This document shows, one piece after another, positions 47,462 to 55,679 of a stretch of 55,679 nucleotides of DNA. The translations under genes were made by a program, and so were the position numbers. Below the pieces are notes generated by a model that saw nothing but the letters and a program-made list of their open reading frames with translations, ran no database searches and was not told the origin of the DNA. The first letter of the stretch is position 1. Each line of letters begins with the position of its first letter. Origin of the DNA: Gloeocapsopsis crepidinum LEGE 06123. GTDB lineage: Bacteria; Cyanobacteriota; Cyanobacteriia; Cyanobacteriales; Chroococcidiopsidaceae. The DNA lies in the NCBI RefSeq assembly GCF_015207655.1, contig NZ_JADEWN010000037.1, positions 1 through 55,679 on the forward strand, written 5' to 3'.

Positions 47462-47899
47462 CTAAATGTAATACATAATGTTCAACTGCTTTCTAGCTGC
47501 TCGCTGCTCGCAAAGATTTTGCAGTGTATATTTTTGTAAGACAGAATTAGCTGCTTGACGCGATTCTTGCCAAACCTCTTGAACAACAGCACTCTCTACT
47601 GTTTTTGGTTGAGCTTCATCCTCAGAAGTAGTAGTTTCTAAACCTTCTAAGCAAAATATGACATCTAGTAAGGTAATTTTCCAAGGCTCTCGTGCCAAGA
47701 TATAACCACCTTTTGCACCTCTTTGGCTTTTTACTATACCGCCGCGCCTCAATGTTGCCAACAGTTGCTCTAGATAGCGATCTGGTATTTGCTGTTGGGC
47801 AGCAATTTGCCGGATTTGTAGTGGTTCGCCGATTTCGTAATTCGTTGCTAGCTCTAAGAGAGCAAGAAGCGCATATTCAGTCTTACACGAAATTTCCAC
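47462..47899 (-). CDS. Rrf2 family transcriptional regulator
   Basis: The 145-residue protein has the winged-helix Rrf2 fold: MEISCKTEYALLALLELA, then LQIRQIAAQQQIPDRYLEQLLATLRRGGIVKSQRGAKGGYILA. The three cysteines (5, 83, 130) do not form the C-x5-C-x5-C cluster site of IscR, so it probably binds no Fe-S cluster, or binds it differently. Its position just upstream of cysK suggests a CymR-like regulator of cysteine metabolism; CymR of Firmicutes works in complex with CysK. A TATAAT-like -10 occurs about 50 bp ahead of the ATG (47949-47954 on the minus strand). Confidence 0.9.
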   Translation of the reverse strand: MEISCKTEYALLALLELATNYEIGEPLQIRQIAAQQQIPDRYLEQLLATLRRGGIVKSQRGAKGGYILAREPWKITLLDVIFCLEGLETTTSEDEAQPKTVESAVVQEVWQESRQAANSVLQKYTLQNLCEQRAARKQLNIMYYI

Positions 47900-48041
47900 A
47901 GGCTACACAAACGTGATAGGTTATTAGGCTTTTATCTGCTCTTTTTTAATTATACTCCGGTTCTCCACTGGGGTTTGTTATTTTAAATTTTAAATAGCTT
48001 AACGCTTCGGATTTTATTAAATAGCTTCAACATAGTACGAG

Positions 48042-48068
48042 AAAAAAAAACCCGCAATCAGCGGGTTT
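48042..48068 (-). terminator. Rho-independent terminator of the porin gene
   Basis: On the minus strand AAACCCGC-TGATT-GCGGGTTT is followed by nine or so T residues. It starts 36 bp after the porin stop. Stem and T-run are both strong. Confidence 0.85.
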
Positions 48069-48103
48069 CGTATTTCATTTAGTTCAAACAGCGTAGTAAT
48101 AAC

Positions 48104-50026
48104 CTAGAAGTTGAAGGTTGTCCGGAGTGTACCAATAACGACATCTGAGTTATCATTATTTTGCCCTGGAGAACTTAACCAAATCACACCAGGTGTAATC
48201 GAGACATTGTCGGTTAGCTGATATCTGTAGAAGCCTTCAACGTGTAAACCATAATCACGCTCGAAACCTACTACGCCAGGAGCATCAAGTCCTCTTAATG
48301 TAGGTTCAACCCCTGCGAAGATACCTAAGAGGTTGCCTTCTTTACCCAAGTCTGGGAAAGCAACTCCCCCACCGAAAGTCCAGATATCACCGTTACCACG
48401 ACCAAGGAGGGTAGCGTTGGTATAAGTACCAAAGCCGCTTAGGGATATTCGATCGCTCAAACGAAGTGCCGCCGATACACCATAAGAGTTGGTTACTGTT
48501 GGAACGTCTCCAGTGGGCAGTAATGCCGATGGATTATTAGCTTGAATTGTACCAACGATTGGACCTGCAGATTGACCACTCGAGTCAAACGAGCCGCCAA
48601 TATCAAAAATGCCGTTACCAGTGGTGTGATAACCGTGGACATACGTTGCTGCTAAAGCAACGCGATCGCCAAGATTGAAGTTTAACTGAGCTAATGCCGC
48701 ATAGTCTCCATCTGCTAACCCAGCACCTAATGCTGGATCGCTCGCATTATCTGCTAGATAACCCACTGTCAAGGAACTTGGTCTGAGAACGCCACTACCA
48801 CCAAACGCTAAAGTTAAACCAGCACCAGCGCCGCCACCAATTCGGTAAATTGGGTTTTGTTGTGCGAAAGTAGATAGCGCGCCTCTTCCGCCGTCGTAGT
48901 CTTCAAAGTAAGGGTTAGTAGTAGCTGCATAGTCACTGTGAATACCACCGACAGCAGCTATGTATCCTCGTGCTTGCCCAAACAGCGGGAAGTCATAAGC
49001 TAACCAATCGACGAAAACGTCGTTTTCAAAATTCGGCGATACATTAAATGTTTGTGTTCCTTCAAAGGTTTTGAAAGGAGTCACCGCTGGGTTGTAAGCA
49101 CTGAAGCTGAATGGTTGAGCATTTCCTGTCGACAAGCGCGTATGCAATACGTCAGAACCGCCAAAGCTAGTTTGGAAGTCTAAGCGGACGCGGTTTTGCA
49201 GTACTGTGTTGTCTTCAACATCATCACCAAAGGTATCAGTGACTGCAACAATTGCTTCACCGACTAACTTAGTTGTAGTAGAAAATTGATTTGCCTCAAG
49301 TTCAGCTGTTTGAGCTTCTAAAGCATCTACACGACCGCGTAGTGTTGCGAGTTCTGCAGCAAATTCTTCTTGCAATCGCTGGAGAGTTGCCAGATCTTCA
49401 CGACGAACCATATCAGCAGTACCCGCTGCAATCAGTTCGTTTACTCGGTCTAACGCAGCGTTCAAACCAGCGGCAAACTCATAACGTGTCATCGCGCGGT
49501 TTCCACGATAGGTTCCATCGGGATAACCTGCAATCACTCCGTAGCGTTCTACAAGAGATTGTAATGCTTGGAATGCCCAATCTGTCGGTTGTACGTCAGA
49601 TAGTTGAGAAACAGAGGTAACTTGCGCAACTGAGTTGACATTGCCTCTGCCTTCGTTGCTGTAGCGGTTGAGTTCGTCTAACGATTCAACTGATGTTGCT
49701 TCAGGAGCGGTAGCAGGGACTACTGGGGCTGTGGTTGCTTGCGCTACAGTAATTGGAGCAGGACTCACTTGAGTGACTGCTACTGTTTGGGGTTGAGTGG
49801 CAGATGGGTTGATTATCTGGGCACTTACCGTAGTATTTTGCTCAACAGTATTATCTGTATTATCTGTAATTGCAACTACATAATCTGTTGCTGGAGCTTG
49901 AGCAGTGTCTTGCTGACCTTCAGCCTGTTGCGGCTGTTCTAGTGCGATCGCACTAGAAGATACAACTAGTGTTGCTCCTAAAATTGCTGGGCTAAGTAGC
50001 AGTGATTTCCACAAGATTTTTGACAT
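48104..50026 (-). CDS. Outer-membrane porin with SLH domain (iron uptake/OprB type)
   Basis: The 640-residue protein has a signal peptide (KSLLLSPAILGATLVVSSSA) and a Thr/Val/Gln-rich linker. One S-layer homology domain follows (about 139-200: SDVQPTDWAFQALQSLVERY, GVIAGYPDGTYRGNRAMTRY) that anchors to peptidoglycan-linked pyruvylated polymer. A coiled coil (LATLRGRVDALEAQTAELEA) leads to a long beta-barrel OprB-like region ending in a terminal Phe (RTTFNF). This is the major porin layout of cyanobacteria, and some members support iron uptake. A strong terminator follows. No Fur box was recognised upstream. Confidence 0.92.
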   Translation of the reverse strand: MSKILWKSLLLSPAILGATLVVSSSAIALEQPQQAEGQQDTAQAPATDYVVAITDNTDNTVEQNTTVSAQIINPSATQPQTVAVTQVSPAPITVAQATTAPVVPATAPEATSVESLDELNRYSNEGRGNVNSVAQVTSVSQLSDVQPTDWAFQALQSLVERYGVIAGYPDGTYRGNRAMTRYEFAAGLNAALDRVNELIAAGTADMVRREDLATLQRLQEEFAAELATLRGRVDALEAQTAELEANQFSTTTKLVGEAIVAVTDTFGDDVEDNTVLQNRVRLDFQTSFGGSDVLHTRLSTGNAQPFSFSAYNPAVTPFKTFEGTQTFNVSPNFENDVFVDWLAYDFPLFGQARGYIAAVGGIHSDYAATTNPYFEDYDGGRGALSTFAQQNPIYRIGGGAGAGLTLAFGGSGVLRPSSLTVGYLADNASDPALGAGLADGDYAALAQLNFNLGDRVALAATYVHGYHTTGNGIFDIGGSFDSSGQSAGPIVGTIQANNPSALLPTGDVPTVTNSYGVSAALRLSDRISLSGFGTYTNATLLGRGNGDIWTFGGGVAFPDLGKEGNLLGIFAGVEPTLRGLDAPGVVGFERDYGLHVEGFYRYQLTDNVSITPGVIWLSSPGQNNDNSDVVIGTLRTTFNF

Positions 50027-51086
50027 TTTTACCTCTTATCCTCACACCTTTTGTAGATAAAAGAATTTCTGTACTCATCACAACTATACGAAATGAGACA
50101 GCCTAGTGACACCTGTGGAGGAGGTATACCTTGGTGTCTTAAGTTTAACACCGATTAATGTTCGATTAAGTCTGAGTTAATAAATTTAATAGCAATATTT
50201 ACGATATCTTGTCAGATAAGCCTAGAAAACTCTTGTTTTCAGACAATGGATCAGATTTTGGCAACAACTAGTGCTATAAGTAAAGCTTAGCCTTGTCATT
50301 TTGAGATAACTCAAGCTGCTGCGGTCAATCACAAGCAAGAGTTGAAGAGCTATGTTCAGCTTAAACAAAAAGATAAATGAGCTTCAAAGCATAGAATATA
50401 TTGAATACTCATGATTTATCGCAAACATTTTTCAAGTTTATATTGCAAAGTTGCTATAGCTAATGTTTCTTGACAATAATTAACTATCTGTGGCTCTTTC
50501 CGTGCTAAGCGTGTAACAAAGGTAACATCACATTTATCAACATAGATTATAAGTAAATATTGTTAGTAATATGAAATAATTTTATAGTGCTTATAGTAGA
50601 TACAGAAATAAATCAAAGTGAAGTAGATAATAACTAACGCAACTCAAAGAAATGTTAATGAATAATCAAGCTGTCTTACTTGAGCGTCCATTTTGCTTTT
50701 TGGCTTTTATAAAAAATTAATAAAATTTTGCAATATTTAAGTTATTAATGCATTGGGTTAAAGCCTGCTTAATCTATTGATTTATAGCTTGGCATTGAGC
50801 TTTGAGGTGAGATTATCTAGATTTTTATGAAAAATATATAAACATAACTATAAAATCAGCATGAAGGTCGTCAATAGCTTAACTATTGTTAATTTTATTA
50901 AAAATTAGTTGTCCTCAGTTAAGTAAGACTTAGTCTAAAATGTAGAGTAATCAAGAATTAAAATACCCATCAAAATTGTAAAATATTAATTATAAAAATT
51001 ATAAATTTACTGTTTAGTGCAAAGTGTTACTTTGCTTAATACACTGTATTCAACTCAGTTACTGAACAAAACAATAAAGAGGCTCA
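50027..51086. other. 1.06-kb AT-rich divergent region between porin and USP genes
   Basis: This is a long spacer, very AT-rich from 50480 to 51050. It carries the upstream regions of the porin (minus) and the universal stress protein (plus). I found no ORF of note, no tRNA and no recognisable small RNA such as Yfr1. Long 5' leaders are plausible for both flanking genes. Confidence 0.4.
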
Positions 51087-51932
51087 ATGTTAGAAAAAAT
51101 TCTGCTAGCTGACTCTGGCACTGGTCATTCAGAAGAAATGCTCAAAGCATTGATGGATTTGCCATCGATTCAAAAGGCATCTGTTACAGTTTTGCACGTT
51201 GTTCCCTCTCAAGTTAGTGCTGAGATTATGACATCTAAGTGGGAAGAGGGAGGAAAGGTTCTAGCTACAGCAATCCAATCTTTGCAGTTAGATCCAACTA
51301 AGGTTTCAGCAATTTTGCGGCAAGGCGATCCTAAAGACGTAGTATGCCAAGTTGCAGAGGAGATTGATGCGGATCTTATTATTATGGGTTCGCGCGGCCT
51401 CAAACGTTTGCAATCAATTTTGTCTAACTCAGTAAGTCAGTATGTATTCCAATTATCCTCTCGACCAATGTTATTGGTCAAAGACGATATTTACGTCAAA
51501 AAAATCAACCGCATCATGGTAGCAATGGACGGTTCGGATGCAGCAAACCAATGTTTACGATTAGCTTTGTTTCTACTGCGAGACATTAAAGGAGGGCAGC
51601 TAATTCTAGCCCATGTCGATAAAAGCGCAAGTAGTTCCTCAAGTACGATCACCTCAGGAGAACAAGATTCTGTGCTAGCAGGAGCGATCGCCGAAGCAAA
51701 AAAACTTGGTATACAACCGCGCGCTGTATCAACGACAGGTAAACCAGGTGAAGAAATTTGCCGCATTGCAGAAGAAAACAATGTGGACTTGTTGATGCTT
51801 GGTTCTCCCGATCGCCGTCCTTCAATTGCCAAAAGTTTTGTTGACTTAGATCGATTGTTGGGTTCTTCTTTATCTGATTACGTACGTGTAAATGCAAATT
51901 GCCCAGTACTGTTGGCTAGAACTGTGGCTTAA
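51087..51932 (+). CDS. Tandem universal stress protein
   Basis: The 281-residue protein has two UspA folds. The first (1-135) keeps an ATP-binding pattern close to G-x2-G-x9-G(S/N): MGSRGLKRLQSILSNSVSQY. The second (about 142-280) reads LGSPDRRPSIAKSF at the same place and lacks the second glycine, so ATP binding may be confined to the first half. AGAGG precedes the ATG. Tandem USPs bind nucleotides and modulate stress survival, but the target is unknown. A perfect bidirectional terminator separates it from psbM. Confidence 0.92.
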   Translation: MLEKILLADSGTGHSEEMLKALMDLPSIQKASVTVLHVVPSQVSAEIMTSKWEEGGKVLATAIQSLQLDPTKVSAILRQGDPKDVVCQVAEEIDADLIIMGSRGLKRLQSILSNSVSQYVFQLSSRPMLLVKDDIYVKKINRIMVAMDGSDAANQCLRLALFLLRDIKGGQLILAHVDKSASSSSSTITSGEQDSVLAGAIAEAKKLGIQPRAVSTTGKPGEEICRIAEENNVDLLMLGSPDRRPSIAKSFVDLDRLLGSSLSDYVRVNANCPVLLARTVA

Positions 51933-51954
51933 GCACAACTCAAGTCAGCAAGCA

Positions 51955-51981
51955 AAAACCCCTGCAATTTGCAGGGGTTTT
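51955..51981. terminator. Bidirectional terminator shared by the USP gene and psbM
   Basis: AAAACCCCTGCA (51955-51966) and TGCAGGGGTTTT (51970-51981) form a perfect 12-bp stem with a three-base loop. Because each arm ends in A/T runs, it can terminate both the USP transcript (plus) and the psbM transcript (minus). Confidence 0.9.
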
Positions 51982-51997
51982 GTTAAAGCATATATTC

Positions 51998-52114
51998 TTA
52001 TGAGTCGTTGCGACCTTCGCGGCTAGCAGTCTGAATATACAGAATTATGAGAAACACAGCGGGAACCAGAACGAACAAGATGCTCGCTACGAACCCTAAG
52101 TCATTAACTTGCAT
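51998..52114 (-). CDS. psbM: Photosystem II reaction center protein M
   Basis: The 38-residue product reads [36 protein letters not shown] and DS, a full match to PsbM in length and pattern. It is a single transmembrane helix at the photosystem II dimer interface. ATG 52114 is preceded by AGAGG. It is short enough to be missed by a minimum-length search. The gene converges on the shared terminator at 51955-51981. Confidence 0.96.
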   Translation of the reverse strand: MQVNDLGFVASILFVLVPAVFLIILYIQTASREGRNDS

Positions 52115-52255
52115 CGAAAGAAAGCCTCTGTAGATCGTGAGCTAACAACTTTAGAATAACATCATCGCTGATGTCAGAGAAGAGGAAGAAAGGTTTTTCA
52201 GATTAAAGAAGTCTCAAAAAGAAAGTCTAAATGAATTCCATAGTTCTCTAGTGCA

Positions 52256-52552
52256 TTAAGGCTTCGTGACTACACTCACAGATCCATTAACTAAGGCTTG
52301 GCACGCGAGGCGATAGTTTTTTGGCTTCTTCTTCAATTTTCTGTTTTCAACTTCTGTCCGTGGTGACAAGTTTTCTATTCCTTCTGTAATCTCAACAATA
52401 CAAGTGCCACATTGACCATAGCCACCACAATTCATCATCTTGCCATAGAGTTTATAAATATCGATGCCATTCTCCATTGCCTTGAGCCGAAGATTAGCAC
52501 CATCAGCAGCAATGACTTCACGATTTTCTTTCTCAAATTTGATATTAGACAT
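52256..52552 (-). CDS. [2Fe-2S] plant-type ferredoxin
   Basis: The 98-residue protein has the 2Fe-2S loop Cys42-x5-Cys48-x2-Cys51 ([11 protein letters not shown]) and the distal Cys84 (RLACQALV), as in plant-type and related ferredoxins. It is basic in the last third, unlike the very acidic photosynthetic PetF, so it may serve a specialised electron-transfer partner. ATG 52552 is preferred because AGGA and GGGA lie just upstream; a GTG at 52570 would add six residues. It lies 140 bp from psbM on the same strand with its own spacing. Confidence 0.9.
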   Translation of the reverse strand: MSNIKFEKENREVIAADGANLRLKAMENGIDIYKLYGKMMNCGGYGQCGTCIVEITEGIENLSPRTEVENRKLKKKPKNYRLACQALVNGSVSVVTKP

Positions 52553-52741
52553 TCCCGCTTCCTCGTTCACCTATGATGAGTGTGTTTTGTATTGTGTAGC
52601 GAAGGAGACAGTAGTGTTCGGATTTCCCAAAGACTACTCTCCTCTATTCTGACGACTGAGTAGAGTGTAGTGGTCAGTAATTATGTTGATTTATTAAAAA
52701 ACATTAAAACATATTGCCGTTCAGTGCGGGCAAGACATTCA

Positions 52742-53275
52742 CTAATTTTGAGATTCTACTTCTTGCTCTTGTTCTAGCACTAATCGCTCATTCAACCAGT
52801 CTAGTTCTTCTTTGATCACCGCAATAAACCTGTGCCAGACAGCAATTTCATAAAAATCGTCACTCGGTATTGGTTGAACTTCTAAGCTTTCAAGGCGTAA
52901 ACGACAAACCATAATCCGGTGTTCGAGAAGTTTAATGCGTTCGATAGATTCGAGATGACTAAAAAAGAAGTACTTGATAATGAAGCGCGATCGCGCATTG
53001 ACCCAACTTTCGTGGGGATGTTCTAGCATTTTACGCCGAAAAGCAATCTTACCTTGAGAAGTTATACAATAGATTTTGCGGCTAGGTCCTGCTTCGCCTG
53101 CTTCTTGAATTAGAGTAGCAATATCACCGCGTTCTTCCAAGCGCCTCAACAAAGGGTAGATCGCACCATAGTTAACACTGATACAGCCACTCATAAACTG
53201 CTCTAATTGTTGCTTTAGTCGATAACCGTGCAGTGGTTTGCTCTGCAATATACCTAGGGTTGCTAGCTCAAGCAT
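52742..53275 (-). CDS. PadR family transcriptional regulator
   Basis: The 177-residue protein has the PadR winged helix: MLELATLGILQSKPLHGYRLK, then VNYGAIYPLLRRLEERGDIA and the wing PSRKIYCITSQGK. A C-terminal helical domain for dimerisation follows (IKLLEHRIMVCRLRLESLEV, DWLNERLVLEQEQE). PadR proteins usually repress efflux or detoxification genes and release DNA when a ligand binds. It is divergent from an RND efflux operon, 238 bp away, so it probably controls that pump. Confidence 0.92.
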   Translation of the reverse strand: MLELATLGILQSKPLHGYRLKQQLEQFMSGCISVNYGAIYPLLRRLEERGDIATLIQEAGEAGPSRKIYCITSQGKIAFRRKMLEHPHESWVNARSRFIIKYFFFSHLESIERIKLLEHRIMVCRLRLESLEVQPIPSDDFYEIAVWHRFIAVIKEELDWLNERLVLEQEQEVESQN

Positions 53276-53561
53276 TATTTTTATGTCAAACTGATAGATT
53301 AAAAGACTCTACTAAAGTGAAATAACAAAAATTTATATATCTTCAGACTTAGGACAGAGCCAAATTAACTATTAGCAATATTTAAATACTTTAGTAAAGA
53401 TAGGGAAAGTGCAAAAGGTAAAAGATACAAAGATTTTTCTTTGCAACTACTTTGTTAAATTGCTTACAGTTAGATAAATCATTAACGTATGACTGCCCTT
53501 ATCCAACTCGAAGTTGCCATGTATCAAAATAGAGGAAACACAGCGAGAGGTGGTGCTTTTA

Positions 53562-54863
53562 GTGTTTAGAATACAGAGCAAAGGGAGCTTTTTTAAGGTT
53601 TTGTTCAGCTTAGGTGTCATTGCTACCTTAACAAGCTGCAACACATTGCCAAGCGATGAGGCAAGTGCGCAACAAAGGCAGTCAGGTGAAAACAGTCAAA
53701 CAACACCAGTGGATGTTGCCATTGCGCAAAATGGGAGATTAACCGAACCACCAGAATATACAGGTACGACTGCACCAGCACGCGAGGTATCGCTGCGATC
53801 GCAAGTTACAGGGCAAGTATTAAATGTGACAGTTGATATCGGAGATAGAGTTAACCAAGGTCAAACTGTAGCTCGACTCGATGATGCGTTACTTGTCAGT
53901 GCAGTGAATCAAGCAGAGGCAGAACTTGCCGGCTTACGAGCTGCAGTTGCTCGCGCCCAAAACCAGGTCAGTAATGCCCAAGCACAAGTTGAGCGATCGC
54001 GTTTAGAACTACAACAAGCCCAAGCAGATTTAGTACGACAGCAACGCCTTTTGCAAGAAGGAGCAGTCCCTGCACAGCAAGCCGAACAAGCAAGAACCGA
54101 AGCCCAAACAGCAGCACAAATTCTACGTGCGGCGCAAGAGCAAGTCCGTACCGAACAACAAGCGGTTGCAGCAGCCCAAAGCCAAGTAACTGCCCAACAA
54201 GCTGTTGTCGCGCAAGCCAGAAGACAACAATCTTACGCTCGATTAACGGCACCAATTGCGGGTAGAGTGATGCAACGGCTAACAGAAGTTGGTAACTTTG
54301 TGCAACCTAATACCGAGATTGTCCGTATTGGTGACTTTAGTCGCATTCAAGTCAATGTTGAGGTTTCGGAATTAGAACTTGCTAGCATTCGCCAAGGACA
54401 AAATGTGACCGTCCGGTTAGATGCTTTTCCTGAGGAAAATTTTACAGGGCAAGTCAGCCGAATATCTCCCGCAGCCGATCAAACAGCGCGATTAATTCCG
54501 ATTCAAGTAGTCATTCCTAACAATAACGGACAAATCGGTAGTGGACTTTTGGCACGGGTACAGTTTGAAACTGAGGCAATACAACGAGTTGTGATTCCGC
54601 AAACAGCGCTGTCACCCAACACAGCCCAAGGATCGCGTCAGCAAGAACAGGAAAACACAATTTTTGTCGTTTCTGAAGGCACAGCAACTGAAGGAACTGT
54701 AACTGCCCGCAGTGTCAATATAGGAGAAAGTGCAAACGGTCAAGTCGAGATTTTATCAGGTTTGCAACCAGGAGAGCGATTTGTTGCCCGCAGTGGCGGA
54801 ACATTAACTGATGGAGCAACTGTGCGCTTTTCCATTCTTTCTGAATCACCGCAAGGGAGTTAA
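53562..54863 (+). CDS. RND efflux periplasmic adaptor (HlyD/MFP family lipoprotein)
   Basis: The adaptor links an inner-membrane RND pump to an outer-membrane channel. The product has a hydrophobic signal (KVLFSLGVIATLTSC) with a lipobox Cys in LTSC, a beta-barrel/lipoyl domain (VSLRSQVTGQVLNVTVDIGD, GQTVARLDDALL) and a long Gln/Ala-rich coiled coil (about 120-215). The second lipoyl half (RLTAPIAGRVMQRLTEVG) and the membrane-proximal domain follow. The start is uncertain. I use GTG 53562, just before the hydrophobic signal; the frame extends up to 53514 (TTG). The RND pump gene begins 5 bp after its stop. Confidence 0.9.
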   Translation: MFRIQSKGSFFKVLFSLGVIATLTSCNTLPSDEASAQQRQSGENSQTTPVDVAIAQNGRLTEPPEYTGTTAPAREVSLRSQVTGQVLNVTVDIGDRVNQGQTVARLDDALLVSAVNQAEAELAGLRAAVARAQNQVSNAQAQVERSRLELQQAQADLVRQQRLLQEGAVPAQQAEQARTEAQTAAQILRAAQEQVRTEQQAVAAAQSQVTAQQAVVAQARRQQSYARLTAPIAGRVMQRLTEVGNFVQPNTEIVRIGDFSRIQVNVEVSELELASIRQGQNVTVRLDAFPEENFTGQVSRISPAADQTARLIPIQVVIPNNNGQIGSGLLARVQFETEAIQRVVIPQTALSPNTAQGSRQQEQENTIFVVSEGTATEGTVTARSVNIGESANGQVEILSGLQPGERFVARSGGTLTDGATVRFSILSESPQGS

Positions 54864-54868
54864 CCAGG

Positions 54869-55679
54869 ATGCAGCAGGCAAAAGCATCAGGATTGAGTGT
54901 AAGTGCGATCGCAATTCGACGGCATATTGGGACACTGATGCTCACCTTGGCAGTGATTGTCATGGGCGTCTTTTATGTTACCTCATTGCCTGTAGATCTA
55001 TTGCCATCTATTACTTATCCCCGCATTGGTGTTCGACTCAATGCACCTGGTATTTCACCAGAAGTGGCAATTGATGAAATTACTCGACCACTAGAAGAAG
55101 CTTTGTCAGCTACAGAAGGTGTTGTTCAGGTTTACTCACAAACGCGGGAAGGACGAGTTAGTTTGGATTTATATTTCCAGCCAGGAGGAAATATCGATCA
55201 AGCATTAAATGATGCAACAGCAGCGTTAAATCGCGGTCGCGGGCAATTACCTACTACAGTTGAAGAACCAAGATTATTTAAGGTTGATCCTTCACAGTTA
55301 CCTGTATACGAAATAGCACTGACATCACCAGACTTAGAAGGTGTTGATTTGCGCGTGTTTGCTGACGAAGAATTAGCACGAGAATTGACTGTAGTTCCTG
55401 GAGTCGCTTCAGTAGATGTCGCAGGTGGTGTTGAGGAGGAAATTCAAGTCAATATCGATCTCGATCGCCTGCAAGCATTAGGTGTCGGTTTAACGGCTGT
55501 ACTGAATGAAATAGAAGCCCGTAACCAAGATATTTCTGGTGGAAGAATTCGTGGAGAAAACGGTGAACCTCTCACGCGGGCAGTTGGGCGATTTCAAAGT
55601 GCTGACGAAATTCGTAACCTCTCATTTGAGGTATCTGAAAGTACAGAACAAACTACCGAAAACAACTCCTCCCTCACCC
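54869..55679 (+). CDS. RND efflux pump inner-membrane subunit, 3' truncated by window edge
   Basis: The 270 residues present correspond to the first quarter of an AcrB/HAE-type pump of about 1050 residues. There is a short N-terminal tail and TM1 (RRHIGTLMLTLAVIVMGVFY), then the porter domain opening LPVDLLPSITYPRIGVRL, EEALSATEGVVQVYSQT and PGVASVDVAGGVEEEIQVNI. The frame is open to the window edge. ATG 54869 is 5 bp after the adaptor stop, so the two are cotranscribed. The drug or solute transported cannot be inferred; the divergent PadR gene suggests inducible efflux. Confidence 0.92.
   Translation, partial: MQQAKASGLSVSAIAIRRHIGTLMLTLAVIVMGVFYVTSLPVDLLPSITYPRIGVRLNAPGISPEVAIDEITRPLEEALSATEGVVQVYSQTREGRVSLDLYFQPGGNIDQALNDATAALNRGRGQLPTTVEEPRLFKVDPSQLPVYEIALTSPDLEGVDLRVFADEELARELTVVPGVASVDVAGGVEEEIQVNIDLDRLQALGVGLTAVLNEIEARNQDISGGRIRGENGEPLTRAVGRFQSADEIRNLSFEVSESTEQTTENNSSLT

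Overview
The window is a stretch of cyanobacterial chromosome. Direct support comes from psbM (a photosystem II subunit), nblA (phycobilisome degradation), a ferredoxin-type glutamate synthase, an SLH/OprB-type porin, DUF3318 and CGLD27/DUF1230 proteins, and the many HIP1 octamers (GCGATCGC, for example at 705-712). Gene content and moderate GC suggest a Chroococcidiopsis/Gloeocapsa-like lineage, but that placement is only a guess. Most of the window is ordinary housekeeping DNA with long AT-rich spacers. No insertion sequence, prophage or CRISPR array was seen.

Layout. 1-4.5 kb: the 3' part of anmK, a Hanks-type Ser/Thr kinase, nblA, and a 1.2-kb spacer that may hold decayed coding pieces. 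4.5-12 kb: a large ferredoxin-GOGAT gene on the minus strand, then a secreted phosphodiester-glycosidase-type protein. 12.3-18.5 kb: a cupin, an A-type Fe-S carrier, and the str operon (rpsL-rpsG-fusA-tuf-rpsJ) with a clear promoter and a terminator after tuf. 18.6-25 kb: a LON-substrate-domain protein, prephenate dehydratase, DUF3318, queE, the cluster yqeK-rsfS-CGLD27-asparaginase, and initiator tRNA-Met. 25-32 kb: an SDR oxidoreductase, two DUF697-like GTPases in tandem, a GNAT enzyme, and an ABC1/UbiB kinase with a small membrane partner.

32-45 kb is the most unusual part. It holds a MarR-GNAT fusion preceded by two overlapping palindromes spaced 21 bp apart, and a DUF433 antitoxin whose DUF5615 toxin partner is broken by a frameshift. 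It also holds a short cis-prenyltransferase, an M1 aminopeptidase with HEAT repeats, and a minimal three-gene chaperone-usher pilus cluster. The usher lacks any ATG, GTG or TTG start for its signal peptide. MscL with a zinc ribbon, a methyltransferase and a tandem QueD/PTPS protein follow; in the latter the first domain has lost a catalytic His. 45-55.7 kb: a YdcF protein, a J-domain protein, cysK with an Rrf2 regulator (a CymR-CysK-like arrangement), a porin, tandem USP and psbM converging on one perfect terminator, a 2Fe-2S ferredoxin, and a PadR regulator divergent from an RND efflux operon cut by the window end.

Functional themes are nitrogen handling (glsF, nblA, asparaginase), translation (str operon, rsfS, fMet tRNA), queuosine synthesis (queE and queD, far apart), and envelope or secretion functions (pilus, porin, RND pump, MscL). 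No unmistakably new multi-gene system was found. The best candidates for follow-up are the pilus cluster with its unusual usher start, the MarR-GNAT operator pair and the tandem QueD.
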